From a virus: a DNA stretch of 35,103 nucleotides. The stretch spans positions 1-35,103 of IMG/VR virus record IMGVR_UViG_3300034683_000182. One strand, given 5' to 3'. Below are positions 16,239 through 23,184 of this stretch, piece by piece. Within the stretch, counting starts at the first letter, position 1. The number at the start of each line of letters is the position of its first letter. The notes beneath the pieces were generated by a model that did no database searches, was not told where the DNA came from, and saw nothing but the letters and a program-made list of their open reading frames with translations. The position numbers were made by a program, and so were the translations under genes.

Positions 16239-16719
16239 CAAATTCACCTTCTGAATGTACTTGTATCAGCTTTAATCTTGCAGCTGGATTAAGCCCTACT
16301 AACATAGAATACTCTTTTACCATTTTGGAATACTTAATCTGAATATTAATAAGTGGGTCTTCTACCTCATTTTCTGCACCAAACTTATTTATATGAAAAG
16401 TAGTAAATCTCTTTCCTCCAGCACCTTTTTCAAACCTTCTAGCATCTAGTTGTATTGTTACTTCAATGAAATTATCTAGTCCTTCTGATAATATACCTAT
16501 GTTGTACACATCCACATTCGCTAATATGTCTACAGCTTCAAGGCTAGTTACTATGTCTCTGAATATCTTTTTTCCTCTAACAGATAACCAGGCTGGGGGC
16601 TTTAGTTTATCTTTTGGAAGTTGTTTTAAAATATCTTCTTGCTCTTGTCTTTCTCTTATTTGTTCTTTAGTCAAATGTCCTTCTAATTGTGATACTGGTT
16701 TCCTTGGTCTTCCTGCCAA
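16213..16719 (-). CDS. terS: Terminase small subunit, P27 family
   Basis: A 168-residue protein. The best start is TTG 16719 (MAGRPRKPVSQLEGHLTKEQIRERQ...), 7 bases after GGGGG; a TTG at 16725 overlaps the ribosome site. 'LKPPAWLSVRGKKIFRDIVTSLEAVDILANVDVYNI' is the P27 family core. It recognises the packaging site and activates TerL. It overlaps terL by 26 bases. Confidence 0.9.
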   Translation of the reverse strand: MAGRPRKPVSQLEGHLTKEQIRERQEQEDILKQLPKDKLKPPAWLSVRGKKIFRDIVTSLEAVDILANVDVYNIGILSEGLDNFIEVTIQLDARRFEKGAGGKRFTTFHINKFGAENEVEDPLINIQIKYSKMVKEYSMLVGLNPAARLKLIQVHSEGEFDDFDRDFI

Positions 16720-16860
16720 AATCAAACCCCCTTTCTGTTATTTTTTTATCATCTGTTTTTTTGTTAAAATCAAAGTGGGCTGTACCCCTCAAACTTGAAT
16801 TTTAGGAAATTTCCACAATCAAACTACCCTATACGGTCATCTAGGTATGGGCTAAAACTT
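16720..16860. other. Intergenic region upstream of terS, candidate cos site
   Basis: This 141-base gap between the small membrane gene and terS follows an HNH gene. HNH next to terS/terL is associated with cos packaging, and in such phages the cohesive-end site lies near here. Seen: a GGAAATTTCC palindrome near 16805-16814 and an imperfect dyad with CTATAC (16830-16835) opposite GTATGG (16846-16851). No ends can be deduced from sequence alone. The terS ribosome site GGGGG occupies its low end. Confidence 0.35.
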
Positions 16861-17070
16861 TCAGATATACCCCTCCCCTTTAAAGATTATTAATAATACT
16901 GCCAAGAGTAACAATGCAGCTGGAATAAAGTAAAATATTTTACTCATAGAACTATTTAATACTTCTTCTGACTCAGGCAATTCAAATCTTGGTTCTCCAA
17001 TCCAACACTTAAAAGCTCTAGCTTTATCATGATGTGATTTCCTGCTTCGGATTACTTTCTTTGTTTCCAT
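16861..17070 (-). CDS. Small single-pass membrane protein
   Basis: A 69-residue protein: a basic N-terminus (METKKVIRSRKSHHDKARAFK), a middle acidic patch (ELPESEEVL) and one clear membrane helix (FYFIPAALLLLAVLLIIF, residues 46-63). ATG 17070 has GAAAGGAG and overlaps the HNH gene by 19 bases. Family not recognised. Position between HNH and terS is unusual for a membrane protein. Confidence 0.6.
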   Translation of the reverse strand: METKKVIRSRKSHHDKARAFKCWIGEPRFELPESEEVLNSSMSKIFYFIPAALLLLAVLLIIFKGEGYI

Positions 17071-17441
17071 TTACTTTCTCCTTTCTTGTGTCTCTTATTA
17101 TGGCAACTATTACATAAGCTAATAAGGTTCTCTATATCAAACCGCTTACTCCAATTGTCTTTAACTTCGATGATATGATGAACTGTTTCAGCTATTGTAA
17201 TCTTATGACTAGATAAGCAATCTTGACATAACTTACTATCCTTAATCAATCTTGCTTGCCTAGTTCTTATCCATGCTTTCGAGTGATAGAATTTAATTAT
17301 TTTGTCCTCTCTCATATTCTTATCATAGTATCTATTGCGTTCCTGCTTATTGTCAGTTTCAACATGTTTATGCTTATCACAGTACTTTTCAGATATTTTT
17401 ACTAAGTTATTGCAACCCATTTTATTACATAGCTTATACAT
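17052..17441 (-). CDS. HNH endonuclease of the packaging module
   Basis: A 129-residue protein from ATG 17441 (AAGGAAG upstream). An N-terminal cysteine cluster (CNKMGCNN...YCDKH) precedes the HNH core: zinc cysteines C72/C75 and C110/C113, 'VHHIIEVKDN' (H88-H89), Asn105 and 'CHNKRH' (H118). HNH proteins beside terminases are needed for specific cos cleavage in several phages such as HK97 and phi12 relatives. It overlaps the upstream zinc-ribbon gene by 8 bases. Confidence 0.9.
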   Translation of the reverse strand: MYKLCNKMGCNNLVKISEKYCDKHKHVETDNKQERNRYYDKNMREDKIIKFYHSKAWIRTRQARLIKDSKLCQDCLSSHKITIAETVHHIIEVKDNWSKRFDIENLISLCNSCHNKRHKKGESKWKQRK

Positions 17442-17676
17442 GAACTGACTTCCTTTGCTTATGCCTGTAATGTTCAGCTTTACATTCATCACAGAATCTT
17501 AAACCTTCTATAATCTCTTTTCCGCATTTCTTGCATTCATTGATAGTATCTATTCTTATTTTCAATTGCTCTAATATAATAGAGCCACAAGCTTTGCAAT
17601 CAGTATGCTTATACTCTTCTGAATATGCTTTGTTGCAATTACTGCATACTATTACAGTTACAGTCTTAGCTGACAT
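17434..17676 (-). CDS. Double zinc-ribbon protein
   Basis: An 80-residue protein with two ribbons: CSNC...CKAC (residues about 11-30) and CKKC...CDEC (about 48-65), then a basic tail (HYRHKQRKSV). It probably binds nucleic acid or a protein partner; function unknown. It comes just before the HNH gene and overlaps it by 8 bases, so the two are translated together. Start ATG 17676 follows GAGGAGG. Confidence 0.7.
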   Translation of the reverse strand: MSAKTVTVIVCSNCNKAYSEEYKHTDCKACGSIILEQLKIRIDTINECKKCGKEIIEGLRFCDECKAEHYRHKQRKSVHV

Positions 17677-17688
17677 ACAAAAGCCTCC

Positions 17689-17868
17689 TCATCTAACTCC
17701 AAAATACTTTCTTCTAGTTTTTCTATTGCTCATGCACTTATTCATTCTGTCTATAACACATTGATTTAAATCATAGTTTAGTTGATTTTTCATTCTCTTC
17801 TTATGCTTAATTTGTAGCTGGTCAAATAGCAATCTCTTTGTAGATTCTTCTTTAGACATTGATGGCAT
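17689..17868 (-). CDS. Small basic hypothetical protein
   Basis: A 59-residue protein (MPSMSKEESTKRLLF...NRKTRRKYFGVR), helical, lysine/arginine rich at both ends with two cysteines. AGGAGG lies 8 bases before ATG 17868. It ends 12 bases before the zinc-ribbon gene. No family recognised; its placement at the head of the late operon suggests a DNA-binding or packaging accessory role. Confidence 0.65.
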   Translation of the reverse strand: MPSMSKEESTKRLLFDQLQIKHKKRMKNQLNYDLNQCVIDRMNKCMSNRKTRRKYFGVR

Positions 17869-17879
17869 CAGGAAACCTC

Positions 17880-18254
17880 CTAATTTTTCAAAACTGCTTT
17901 CATTGCTCTGTGCAGTCTTTGTTCAAAGTTGGCTTTGCCTGTGTAATTTACCATGTGACAAACTATTTTTACTAAATCATCATTTACTCCAATATGATTT
18001 TTAGAATCTAAAACAAAATCTCTTATATCTGTAGTTTGCCATTTTCTACCTTTGTACTTTGTGTTAATTTTGTAACCCTTATTTTGCAACCATTCGACAA
18101 GGTTTTTTGCTCCTTTTTGCAAAATATACTCTTTAAAAACAATATTTTGGAACAAATCGCCCTTTTCTAGTTCTAAAATACTATTAATTTTTTTTTGCAT
18201 AATTTTCTTATATTCAATTTTATTTTTATTAGTATTTTCAATACTTTGACCCAT
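17880..18254 (-). CDS. First gene of the late operon, unknown
   Basis: A 124-residue protein (MGQSIENTNKNKIEYKKIMQ...). The N-terminal half is a lysine-rich helix; the C-terminal half (KGYKINTKYKGRKWQTTDIRDFVLDS...FEQRLHRAMKAVLKN) is basic and helical. No family recognised. It is the first gene after the putative late promoter (18274-18302), where ArpU/RinA-type regulators often sit, but it lacks a visible helix-turn-helix. The leader is short: GAGGGTG lies 5 bases before ATG 18254. Confidence 0.65.
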   Translation of the reverse strand: MGQSIENTNKNKIEYKKIMQKKINSILELEKGDLFQNIVFKEYILQKGAKNLVEWLQNKGYKINTKYKGRKWQTTDIRDFVLDSKNHIGVNDDLVKIVCHMVNYTGKANFEQRLHRAMKAVLKN

Positions 18255-18273
18255 TTTTTCACCCTCTTTGCGA

Positions 18274-18302
18274 ATTATACATAATCTTTAAATTGTGTAT
18301 AA
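18274..18302 (-). promoter_or_regulatory. Putative late promoter with 28-bp dyad operator
   Basis: TATAAT (complement of 18274-18279) is a consensus -10 placed 20 bases before ATG 18254, but no good -35 exists at 17 bases, as expected for an activated promoter. An 11-6-11 dyad spans it: TTATACATAAT (18275-18285), ctttaa, ATTGTGTATAA (18292-18302), with 10 of 11 arm positions complementary. A dimeric regulator binding here would cover -10 to -35. A dif-like recombination site is an alternative because the geometry is the same. Confidence 0.5.
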
Positions 18303-18363
18303 CTCAAAATTAATTAATAAATCATGTATTTTTCAATACTTTCAACTCAATCAAATATTATCA

Positions 18364-18390
18364 GTTATACATTTTCTCAATATGCGTAAC
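18364..18390. promoter_or_regulatory. Second related dyad upstream of the late promoter
   Basis: GTTATACATTTT (18364-18375) faces AATATGCGTAAC (18379-18390), complementary at 9 of 12 positions. The half-site GTTATACA is shared with the dyad at 18275-18302, about 90 bases nearer the gene. Together they suggest a pair of binding sites for one regulator in the 178-base gap 18255-18432, which has no gene. Confidence 0.4.
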
Positions 18391-18432
18391 TTATTTTGTT
18401 TTAAAAAAATAATCCTCAGTGTATTTGTCCCT

Positions 18433-18984
18433 TTATCTTGAATAAGTAAAGGTCCTCATTGCTCTATTAATAGCATCTTGTTGGATACCAATATAGGCTA
18501 ATGTAACACTAGGATCACTATGATTAAAACAACGCTGAAGCATAACTATATCTTTTGTTTTCTTGTAGTAATGAAATCCAAAAGTCTTTCGTAATGTGTG
18601 CGTTCCTAAATTTTCTACTCCAAATCTATCACCAATATCTCGTAATATCTTATATGCTGTATCTCGTGTGATAGGTTTATTTTCTTGCTCTCTGCTTTTA
18701 ATAAGATATTCATAATTTTCTTTATCCTTGCAATACCATTCCAATTCTTTTTTTAGAGCTGGATTTATTGGTATAATCTTTTGCTTTCCTGTTTTCTTTT
18801 CTCTCAATGTAATGTTATTTCTATTTTTTACATCTCTAACTTTTAATCTGAGTATGTCCGAAATTCTAAGCGCAGTATATATACCAACTAAAAACATCAT
18901 ATAGTTTCGTTGGTTAGTTCTTTTTAAGTATTCAAGGATATCTGCTAACTTGTCATAATCTCTAATAGGCTCGACATAATTCAT
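18433..18984 (-). CDS. Short tyrosine recombinase-like protein (catalytic domain only)
   Basis: A 183-residue protein that consists only of a tyrosine recombinase catalytic domain. The whole set is visible: Arg40 (TALRISDIL), Lys63/64, His129-x-x-Arg132 (THTLRKTFG), His155 (FNHSDPS) and Tyr164 (TLAYIGI). The N-terminal core-binding domain of true integrases is missing. Genes of this type lie just before the terminase region in many clostridial phages; a late-gene regulator or resolvase role is possible. ATG 18984 follows GAGGGAG. It is one of three recombinases here. Confidence 0.82.
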   Translation of the reverse strand: MNYVEPIRDYDKLADILEYLKRTNQRNYMMFLVGIYTALRISDILRLKVRDVKNRNNITLREKKTGKQKIIPINPALKKELEWYCKDKENYEYLIKSREQENKPITRDTAYKILRDIGDRFGVENLGTHTLRKTFGFHYYKKTKDIVMLQRCFNHSDPSVTLAYIGIQQDAINRAMRTFTYSR

Positions 18985-19013
18985 AATTCTCCCTCATTTT
19001 TTATATAAATAAA

Positions 19014-19041
19014 AAAAGCCACAAAGTTATTTGCAGCTTTT
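19014..19041 (-). terminator. Terminator between the early operon and the recombinase gene
   Basis: A 12-bp stem (19014-19025 with 19030-19041, including two G-U pairs on the minus-strand RNA) has loop TAAC and is followed by a run of seven T. It lies 30 bases upstream of the recombinase start codon, so read-through or anti-termination would control that gene. Confidence 0.8.
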
Positions 19042-19098
19042 GAATAAAGTTTTCATCAATCTAAAATTTTGCATCTTAACTATAACATTATCAATTTC

Positions 19099-19140
19099 GT
19101 GAAAAAAGTGAAAAAAGGTGAAAAAAAGTGAAAAAATGTG
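19099..19140. repeat. Phased A-tracts, predicted curved DNA
   Basis: Four A-tracts of 6-7 bases (19102-19107, 19111-19116, 19121-19127, 19131-19136) are separated by GTG. The five GTG triplets recur at 9, 10, 10 and 10 bases, one helical turn, so the bends add up. The element lies in a 278-base gap (18985-19262) with no gene, between the end of the early operon and the terminator before the recombinase gene. It may position a promoter or bind an architectural protein. Confidence 0.75.
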
Positions 19141-19262
19141 CAAACTTTTAGAGTTTTTTATGTTTTTTTCTAATTTTTCTACATAAATTTTATTTCTTTA
19201 CCTGTAGCTAAACCATAGTTGTATTCTCTATTTGCTCCCTTTTCTATTATTTGCTATTCTTA

Positions 19263-19430
19263 TTATTTTTCAAATATAATTTTTAATATATTTATTGCTA
19301 TAATTGATAAGGCTCCTAATCCATACATAAACAAATTAAAATTTGTATAATAAAAATGCTTCATAAAAAATATAGTAAGTAAAATTCCTGCTATCATTAT
19401 GATGTTGTTATTCTTAATGTTATTCTTCAC
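19263..19430 (-). CDS. Small two-helix membrane protein
   Basis: A 55-residue protein from GTG 19430, which shares its first base with the TAG of the upstream gene (TAGTG), so it is probably translated by coupling. The sequence is MKNNIKNNN then IIMIAGILLTIFFM and, after a short polar YYTNFN turn, a second hydrophobic segment ending IIAINILKIIF. No family recognised. It is the last gene of the early operon. Confidence 0.6.
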   Translation of the reverse strand: MKNNIKNNNIIMIAGILLTIFFMKHFYYTNFNLFMYGLGALSIIAINILKIIFEK

Positions 19431-19630
19431 TATTCTTCACCATCGCTTTCTCTAATTTTTCTTATGGAACCAACTCTTAAAAGGCTTATGATTTTGCTTA
19501 GATGTTCATTAAATTCTTCTGTTTCACTTACTGTCAAATTGTCAAAACCCATTCCCCACAAATCTACTTCTATATTTCCTGCCATAAACTCGTTGATATC
19601 ACCATTTACTATTAACAGTTCTACTTCCAT
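19430..19630 (-). CDS. Small acidic hypothetical protein
   Basis: A 66-residue protein (MEVELLIVNGDINEFMAGNIEVDLWGMGF...). It is acidic at both ends and contains strands followed by a C-terminal helix (ETEEFNEHLSKIISLLR). ATG 19630 follows AGGAGGG. Family not recognised; it may act as a small inhibitor of a host protein, as early phage proteins often do, but nothing in the sequence shows this. Confidence 0.65.
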   Translation of the reverse strand: MEVELLIVNGDINEFMAGNIEVDLWGMGFDNLTVSETEEFNEHLSKIISLLRVGSIRKIRESDGEE

Positions 19631-19662
19631 TATTAAACCCTCCTATTTAATTTATAATCTGG

Positions 19663-20307
19663 TTAGTTTTTTTCATTTTCTAAAACTTTTTTAAATCTCA
19701 TTACATATATGTCTCTGACATGAAAAATAGTTTCAATGTTTTCTGGAAATTCGACCTCATCCTCTATTAAGGTCTTTTCATCTTCATTCACTCGCCACAT
19801 GCGACCAAGACAATCATCTTTATATTTATTGCCTGCTTGCCATTCTATTTCAGATATTTCTAGCCATGGTTGTTCATCTTTATTAAGTTCATTAAGAAAT
19901 TCTGTAGCTGCTGTTATTCTATCTATAAGTTCCTTTGATTCATCTGTATCTTGGGGTATATAACAGTCTATTGCTTGATTTATTCTATTAGCTGCTTCCT
20001 GCCATCCTCTTTCATATGCTCCAAAGGTATCATCCTCAGCTTTATTCATGCTCATAGTCTCTCTCACTGCTTCTACCAATGCTTGATATCTTTCAGTAAT
20101 TTCAAGTATTTCTTCTAAATACAAAGGATGTTTTCCAGAAATGAAAGCTTCACATGTTTCATCAGAATATTCCATAGGATTTATTTTCAATGGTCCATCT
20201 TCTAATAAGTACATGCAGGAATCCTCAAAGTAATTTATGCATTTATGATTTGTGCAATAAGGCATCTGTTTCTTCAAGCTGTCTCCTATTTCATTTTTAG
20301 TATGCAT
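19663..20307 (-). CDS. Hypothetical early protein
   Basis: A 214-residue protein. The N-terminus has a cysteine set (CTNHKC...CMYL...CEAF, residues 18-50) that could bind zinc, a helical middle (ITERYQALVEAVRETMSMNK), and a C-terminal acidic part with several tryptophans (PWLEISEIEWQAGNKYKDDCLGRMWRV). No family recognised. ATG 20307 has GAGGAGG. It is co-transcribed with the small genes around it. Confidence 0.65.
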   Translation of the reverse strand: MHTKNEIGDSLKKQMPYCTNHKCINYFEDSCMYLLEDGPLKINPMEYSDETCEAFISGKHPLYLEEILEITERYQALVEAVRETMSMNKAEDDTFGAYERGWQEAANRINQAIDCYIPQDTDESKELIDRITAATEFLNELNKDEQPWLEISEIEWQAGNKYKDDCLGRMWRVNEDEKTLIEDEVEFPENIETIFHVRDIYVMRFKKVLENEKN

Positions 20308-20343
20308 AGAAACCTCCTCAATGTTAATTTTTGTTAATCAAAC

Positions 20344-20964
20344 TTATTCGATTTTATCTCCAAGCTTGTATATCTTCTCATGCAATTTTGCAATCATAAT
20401 TCCGCTTTTACTTAATTCTCGATCTTGTGTCATTAATTTTTGTCTATTAATAATCAGCAGCTCTGACCTTGTTACAAGTGCAAGATTTTCTATATTTACA
20501 TTGGTTATATCTCTATCTAAAAATACAACAGCATGACCTTTTGGTATTGGTCCATTGTGTTCTTCCCATATAACCTTGTGTTTTGCCTTCCAATTCTTCT
20601 GTAGCTGTCCGTCTGCTACTTTTACTAGAATATATCCGTCTTTGCTGCATATTCGTTCTGAGCCTAAAGGTTTCCAATTGGCAGGTTTATTTCCTTTTTT
20701 AAATTCCGTAGCAGGAGAATTTCTTGTGCCTTTTGGCACGATATAAATTGGCTTTTGTCCTTTTACAAATTGTCCCTTGTTAGTTCTTGGTTTTTGATAT
20801 CCTGACTTAAGACCCAACCTATATTTTGTTCTTGATATCTGGCCTTCATTAAAATTAGTACCAAATTTTTCATTTATCATATTCGTTATATCTTCATTAA
20901 ATTTACCAAGGTATATTTCTCTAAGATACTCTTCTTGTTCCTTTGTAAATACCTTCCTAGACAT
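20344..20964 (-). CDS. HNH endonuclease, homing type
   Basis: A 206-residue protein from ATG 20964 (GGAGGG upstream; in-frame upstream codons lack a site). The N-terminal 50 residues look like a helix-turn-helix (YLREIYLGKFNEDITNMINEKFG), the middle is basic, and the HNH_3 core follows: His129 in 'KAKHKVIWEEHNG', 'PIPKGHAVVFLDRD' (H144, D150) and 'NIENLALV' (N160). Free-standing genes like this occur as homing endonucleases that spread themselves within phage early regions. It overlaps no gene but starts 1 base after the preceding stop. Confidence 0.85.
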   Translation of the reverse strand: MSRKVFTKEQEEYLREIYLGKFNEDITNMINEKFGTNFNEGQISRTKYRLGLKSGYQKPRTNKGQFVKGQKPIYIVPKGTRNSPATEFKKGNKPANWKPLGSERICSKDGYILVKVADGQLQKNWKAKHKVIWEEHNGPIPKGHAVVFLDRDITNVNIENLALVTRSELLIINRQKLMTQDRELSKSGIMIAKLHEKIYKLGDKIE

Positions 20965-20965
20965 A

Positions 20966-21214
20966 TTAACCCTCCAACATTTTAGGTAAGTTATTGTCGA
21001 TATCCATTCTATTGTCCCTAAATTTCTTGGCATCTAAAGCAAGACTTCCATTGTCTATTATTGTTTTTGCAATTACCGCTATAGATTTTGCCCTATCTAT
21101 TTCCTCAGAAAGAGCTTCTCCTTTTAATTCTTCATCACTTAATCTTTCAAGTTGAGCAAATAAGTGATTGTTTAAATCTATAAGTGTATTTTTCACTCCA
21201 AGTTCCTCCTTCAC
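20966..21214 (-). CDS. Small helical hypothetical protein
   Basis: An 82-residue, mostly helical protein (LNNHLFAQLERLSDEELKGEALSEEIDRAKSIAVIAKTIIDN). Small proteins with the 'LxxHLFAQLERLxD..L.GE.L..EI.RAKAI' pattern are common in Firmicutes prophages, function unknown. The HNH gene begins 1 base after its stop. ATG 21214 has AGGAGGAA. Confidence 0.7.
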   Translation of the reverse strand: MKEELGVKNTLIDLNNHLFAQLERLSDEELKGEALSEEIDRAKSIAVIAKTIIDNGSLALDAKKFRDNRMDIDNNLPKMLEG

Positions 21215-21234
21215 AATCTGGTTATATTGCGTTT

Positions 21235-21423
21235 CTAAATTCCTCTCTTCTCCATTTCTTTAAGACATAATTTACAATTAACTTCTCTAGGGTCATGTCT
21301 AACATTTTTTCTCTGATATCCGCATATAGTTCCTCTGTAACCCATTAATTTATTTCCATCCGACTTAGGTATTTTGGAGTCATGCTCATGCCAATATAAA
21401 TGTGTCTTAGGAGGTTTTTTCAT
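21235..21423 (-). CDS. Small cysteine-containing hypothetical protein
   Basis: A 62-residue basic protein (MKKPPKTHLYWHEHDSKIPK...). Cysteines occur at 'GTICGY' and 'VNCKLCLKEM', giving a possible zinc site with the histidines of 'WHEHD'. The start overlaps the upstream stop as TAATG, so translation is coupled. Family not recognised. Confidence 0.6.
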   Translation of the reverse strand: MKKPPKTHLYWHEHDSKIPKSDGNKLMGYRGTICGYQRKNVRHDPREVNCKLCLKEMEKRGI

Positions 21424-21821
21424 TACTCTCCCTCGCTTTCTTTCCCAGTTTCAAGATTATACTTACTAATTTTCATAAATTTTCCAAAACTAGGATTATT
21501 ATTAGTTTCCTCTAGCCAATCAATTAAAACTTTATTTAATCTCTCTTCTAATATCTCTTCTTGTTTTTTATTGAGTCCATCAAGCCAACCTTCGCAACAT
21601 TCTCCACATTCTTCGTATGCTTGTTCTCGTATGCTGTCTATTAAATAATCAGCATAAACTATAGGTTTATAAGGCTCTACTTCCCCTATAAAGACATGGT
21701 TCTCTGCTATTTCTCTATCTTCTTTTTCCCATTTGGCTTCTTCTATGCAATCCTCAATCGTTGGACAAGAGTTTTGCCAAACTTCCTCATGCTCGTTAAA
21801 GTTCCAAAAGTATTTATTCAT
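21423..21821 (-). CDS. Acidic hypothetical protein
   Basis: A 132-residue protein rich in Glu, Trp and Cys (MNKYFWNFNEHEEVWQNSCPT...CGECCEGWLDGLNKKQEEI). The C-terminal part is helical and ends SEGE. No family recognised. ATG 21821 follows AGGAGGAA; the 81-base gap upstream holds no gene. Role unknown. Confidence 0.65.
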   Translation of the reverse strand: MNKYFWNFNEHEEVWQNSCPTIEDCIEEAKWEKEDREIAENHVFIGEVEPYKPIVYADYLIDSIREQAYEECGECCEGWLDGLNKKQEEILEERLNKVLIDWLEETNNNPSFGKFMKISKYNLETGKESEGE

Positions 21822-21901
21822 ACATTTTCCTCCTTCTCAATATCAACCTATTGCGTTATTCTTTGTATTCATCTAGGCTTGCATAACTTTCAATGCTACT
21901 T

Positions 21902-22219
21902 TTAAAAATATATCTCTTCTTCATCAAAATTATTATCATCATTTAATTTTTCAAATTTTTTACAACTATCTTCTGGCTTAACATCTCTTTGATTTAATCC
22001 ACATTCCCAATTTAAAACTCTGTCTGAGTCCCATTCCTCTACTTGAATAACATTTTTACAGAAAGCACAAGTATTATTCTCCATTATTTTTCCTCCAGGT
22101 ATATTTACAACGCTTTGTATTTCATCTTCTGAAAGTTCTATTTCTTGAATGCTTTTCTTTATTTCTTTGCCCTTAAAATACTCATTGATTACATACTCAA
22201 TTTTTTCTTCTAATGACAT
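21902..22219 (-). CDS. Hypothetical protein with a four-cysteine C-terminal module
   Basis: A 105-residue protein. The N-terminal half is helical and acidic (KIEYVINEYFKGKEIKK...). Residues 45-90 contain CAFC, a single C in WECGLN and C in SCKKF, a possible zinc-binding module seen in small phage proteins. The C-terminus is very acidic (NDDNNFDEEEIYF). ATG 22219 follows AGGAGG. Function unknown. Confidence 0.65.
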   Translation of the reverse strand: MSLEEKIEYVINEYFKGKEIKKSIQEIELSEDEIQSVVNIPGGKIMENNTCAFCKNVIQVEEWDSDRVLNWECGLNQRDVKPEDSCKKFEKLNDDNNFDEEEIYF

Positions 22220-22230
22220 ATATAATCCTC

Positions 22231-22812
22231 CTAGTAGTTATTTTCTTGTCTTTCATAATTCTTTTTCATCTTAGCTTTGTAAGCTTCTTCAATTTCCTCA
22301 ATTTTGAAACTGCCTGCTTCATATATGCTAGTAGTTCCACTCATACTTACAAAATAATTTAAAAGGTTCTTCCACTGTGAATACAGCTCTTCTTTATCAT
22401 GCTTTTTTTCTTTTTTCCAATATTTCCAGTTACTAATGTAATTTGTAAAATTGCTAAGAATAATTAAAAAATCTATTTTTTTAGGTACATGTAAAAACTC
22501 TTTTAATTCATGATTTTCTATATAATCTTCTAAATCCAAAGCATTAGCTATTGAAAATACAAAGTGCATACAATCTACATATTCTTCTAAAGCTTTTTCT
22601 ATTGCTTTGTCTCTTATGTCTCGGTTTCCCATAGGATTTATCTTGCAATTTGCACCAGCTTTTCTTCTTTCCTCTGAAAGTTCACCAAGTTCAACAAACA
22701 ATGCTAAGAGTCTTGTAGTCAATAAAGTTTTATTATCTACCTCCAATTCTTTCTTTTTAATGATTAGATCATCTAAATCCTTTTGCATTTTGTATATTTC
22801 TTTTATTGTCAT
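22231..22812 (-). CDS. dut: Dimeric dUTPase, all-alpha (MazG superfamily)
   Basis: A 193-residue protein that hydrolyses dUTP to dUMP to keep uracil out of phage DNA. The metal ligands of the dimeric family are visible: 'VELGELSEERRKAG' (E41, E44) and 'EKALEEYVDCMHF' (E76/E77, D80), with the C-terminal 'AYKAKMKKNYERQENNY' strand for nucleotide binding. ATG 22812 overlaps no gene; the stop of the upstream membrane-protein gene precedes it directly (TAGATG), implying coupling. Confidence 0.85.
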   Translation of the reverse strand: MTIKEIYKMQKDLDDLIIKKKELEVDNKTLLTTRLLALFVELGELSEERRKAGANCKINPMGNRDIRDKAIEKALEEYVDCMHFVFSIANALDLEDYIENHELKEFLHVPKKIDFLIILSNFTNYISNWKYWKKEKKHDKEELYSQWKNLLNYFVSMSGTTSIYEAGSFKIEEIEEAYKAKMKKNYERQENNY

Positions 22813-22962
22813 CTAATCACCTCTGTATATGTTTATAGTTTTTATTTTTCTTAAGCTTTGCATTCTTTTGTAGTTTTTATACATTTTTGATACAAAATAG
22901 GCTAAAATTACACCAATTATTGGACTAAATGAGTAAAAAACATATAAAAAAACCATTTTCAT
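22813..22962 (-). CDS. Small membrane protein
   Basis: A 49-residue protein: MKMVFLYVFYSFSPIIGV then ILAYFVSKMY forms one hydrophobic helix, followed by a basic cytoplasmic tail (YKNYKRMQSLRKIKT). ATG 22962 follows AGGAGGC. Its TAG abuts the dUTPase ATG. Family unknown. The gene is too short to be found by length alone, but the ribosome site and coupling support it. Confidence 0.6.
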   Translation of the reverse strand: MKMVFLYVFYSFSPIIGVILAYFVSKMYKNYKRMQSLRKIKTINIYRGD

Positions 22963-22972
22963 AGTTAGCCTC

Positions 22973-23182
22973 CTAAAATAAAATTATTTTTCCGTTGGCA
23001 TCTTTTCTGAGTAATCTATGTATTGAATAGAAGAAATCAATCCTCAGAATGTATTCACTTTTTCTAAGCATAGTGACACTTTTTACTTGCTGCTTATCAT
23101 CATTAGTCAATTTATTGTAATAATCATCAAATAAAGCTTTAGCATTTGAAGTTAATTGAGAATATCCTTTTATTTTTTCCAT
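22973..23182 (-). CDS. Hypothetical early protein
   Basis: A 69-residue protein (MEKIKGYSQLTSNAKALFDDYYNKLTNDDKQQVKSVTMLRKSEYILRIDF...). It is mainly helical with a C-terminal strand. No family recognised and no strong ribosome site is seen, so it may depend on the gene upstream, whose stop lies 2 bases before the ATG at 23182. Confidence 0.6.
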   Translation of the reverse strand: MEKIKGYSQLTSNAKALFDDYYNKLTNDDKQQVKSVTMLRKSEYILRIDFFYSIHRLLRKDANGKIILF

Positions 23183-23184
23183 AT

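Noticed and set aside
18275-18302. A dif-like XerCD target
   Set aside because: The 11-6-11 geometry fits, but the site covers a -10 box just before a gene start; kept as a regulatory dyad, with dif as an alternative.
19099-19140. Short repeats of GTGAAAAAA as a CRISPR or iteron array
   Set aside because: Unit length is 9-10 bases with no spacers; the even phasing of A-tracts fits bent DNA.
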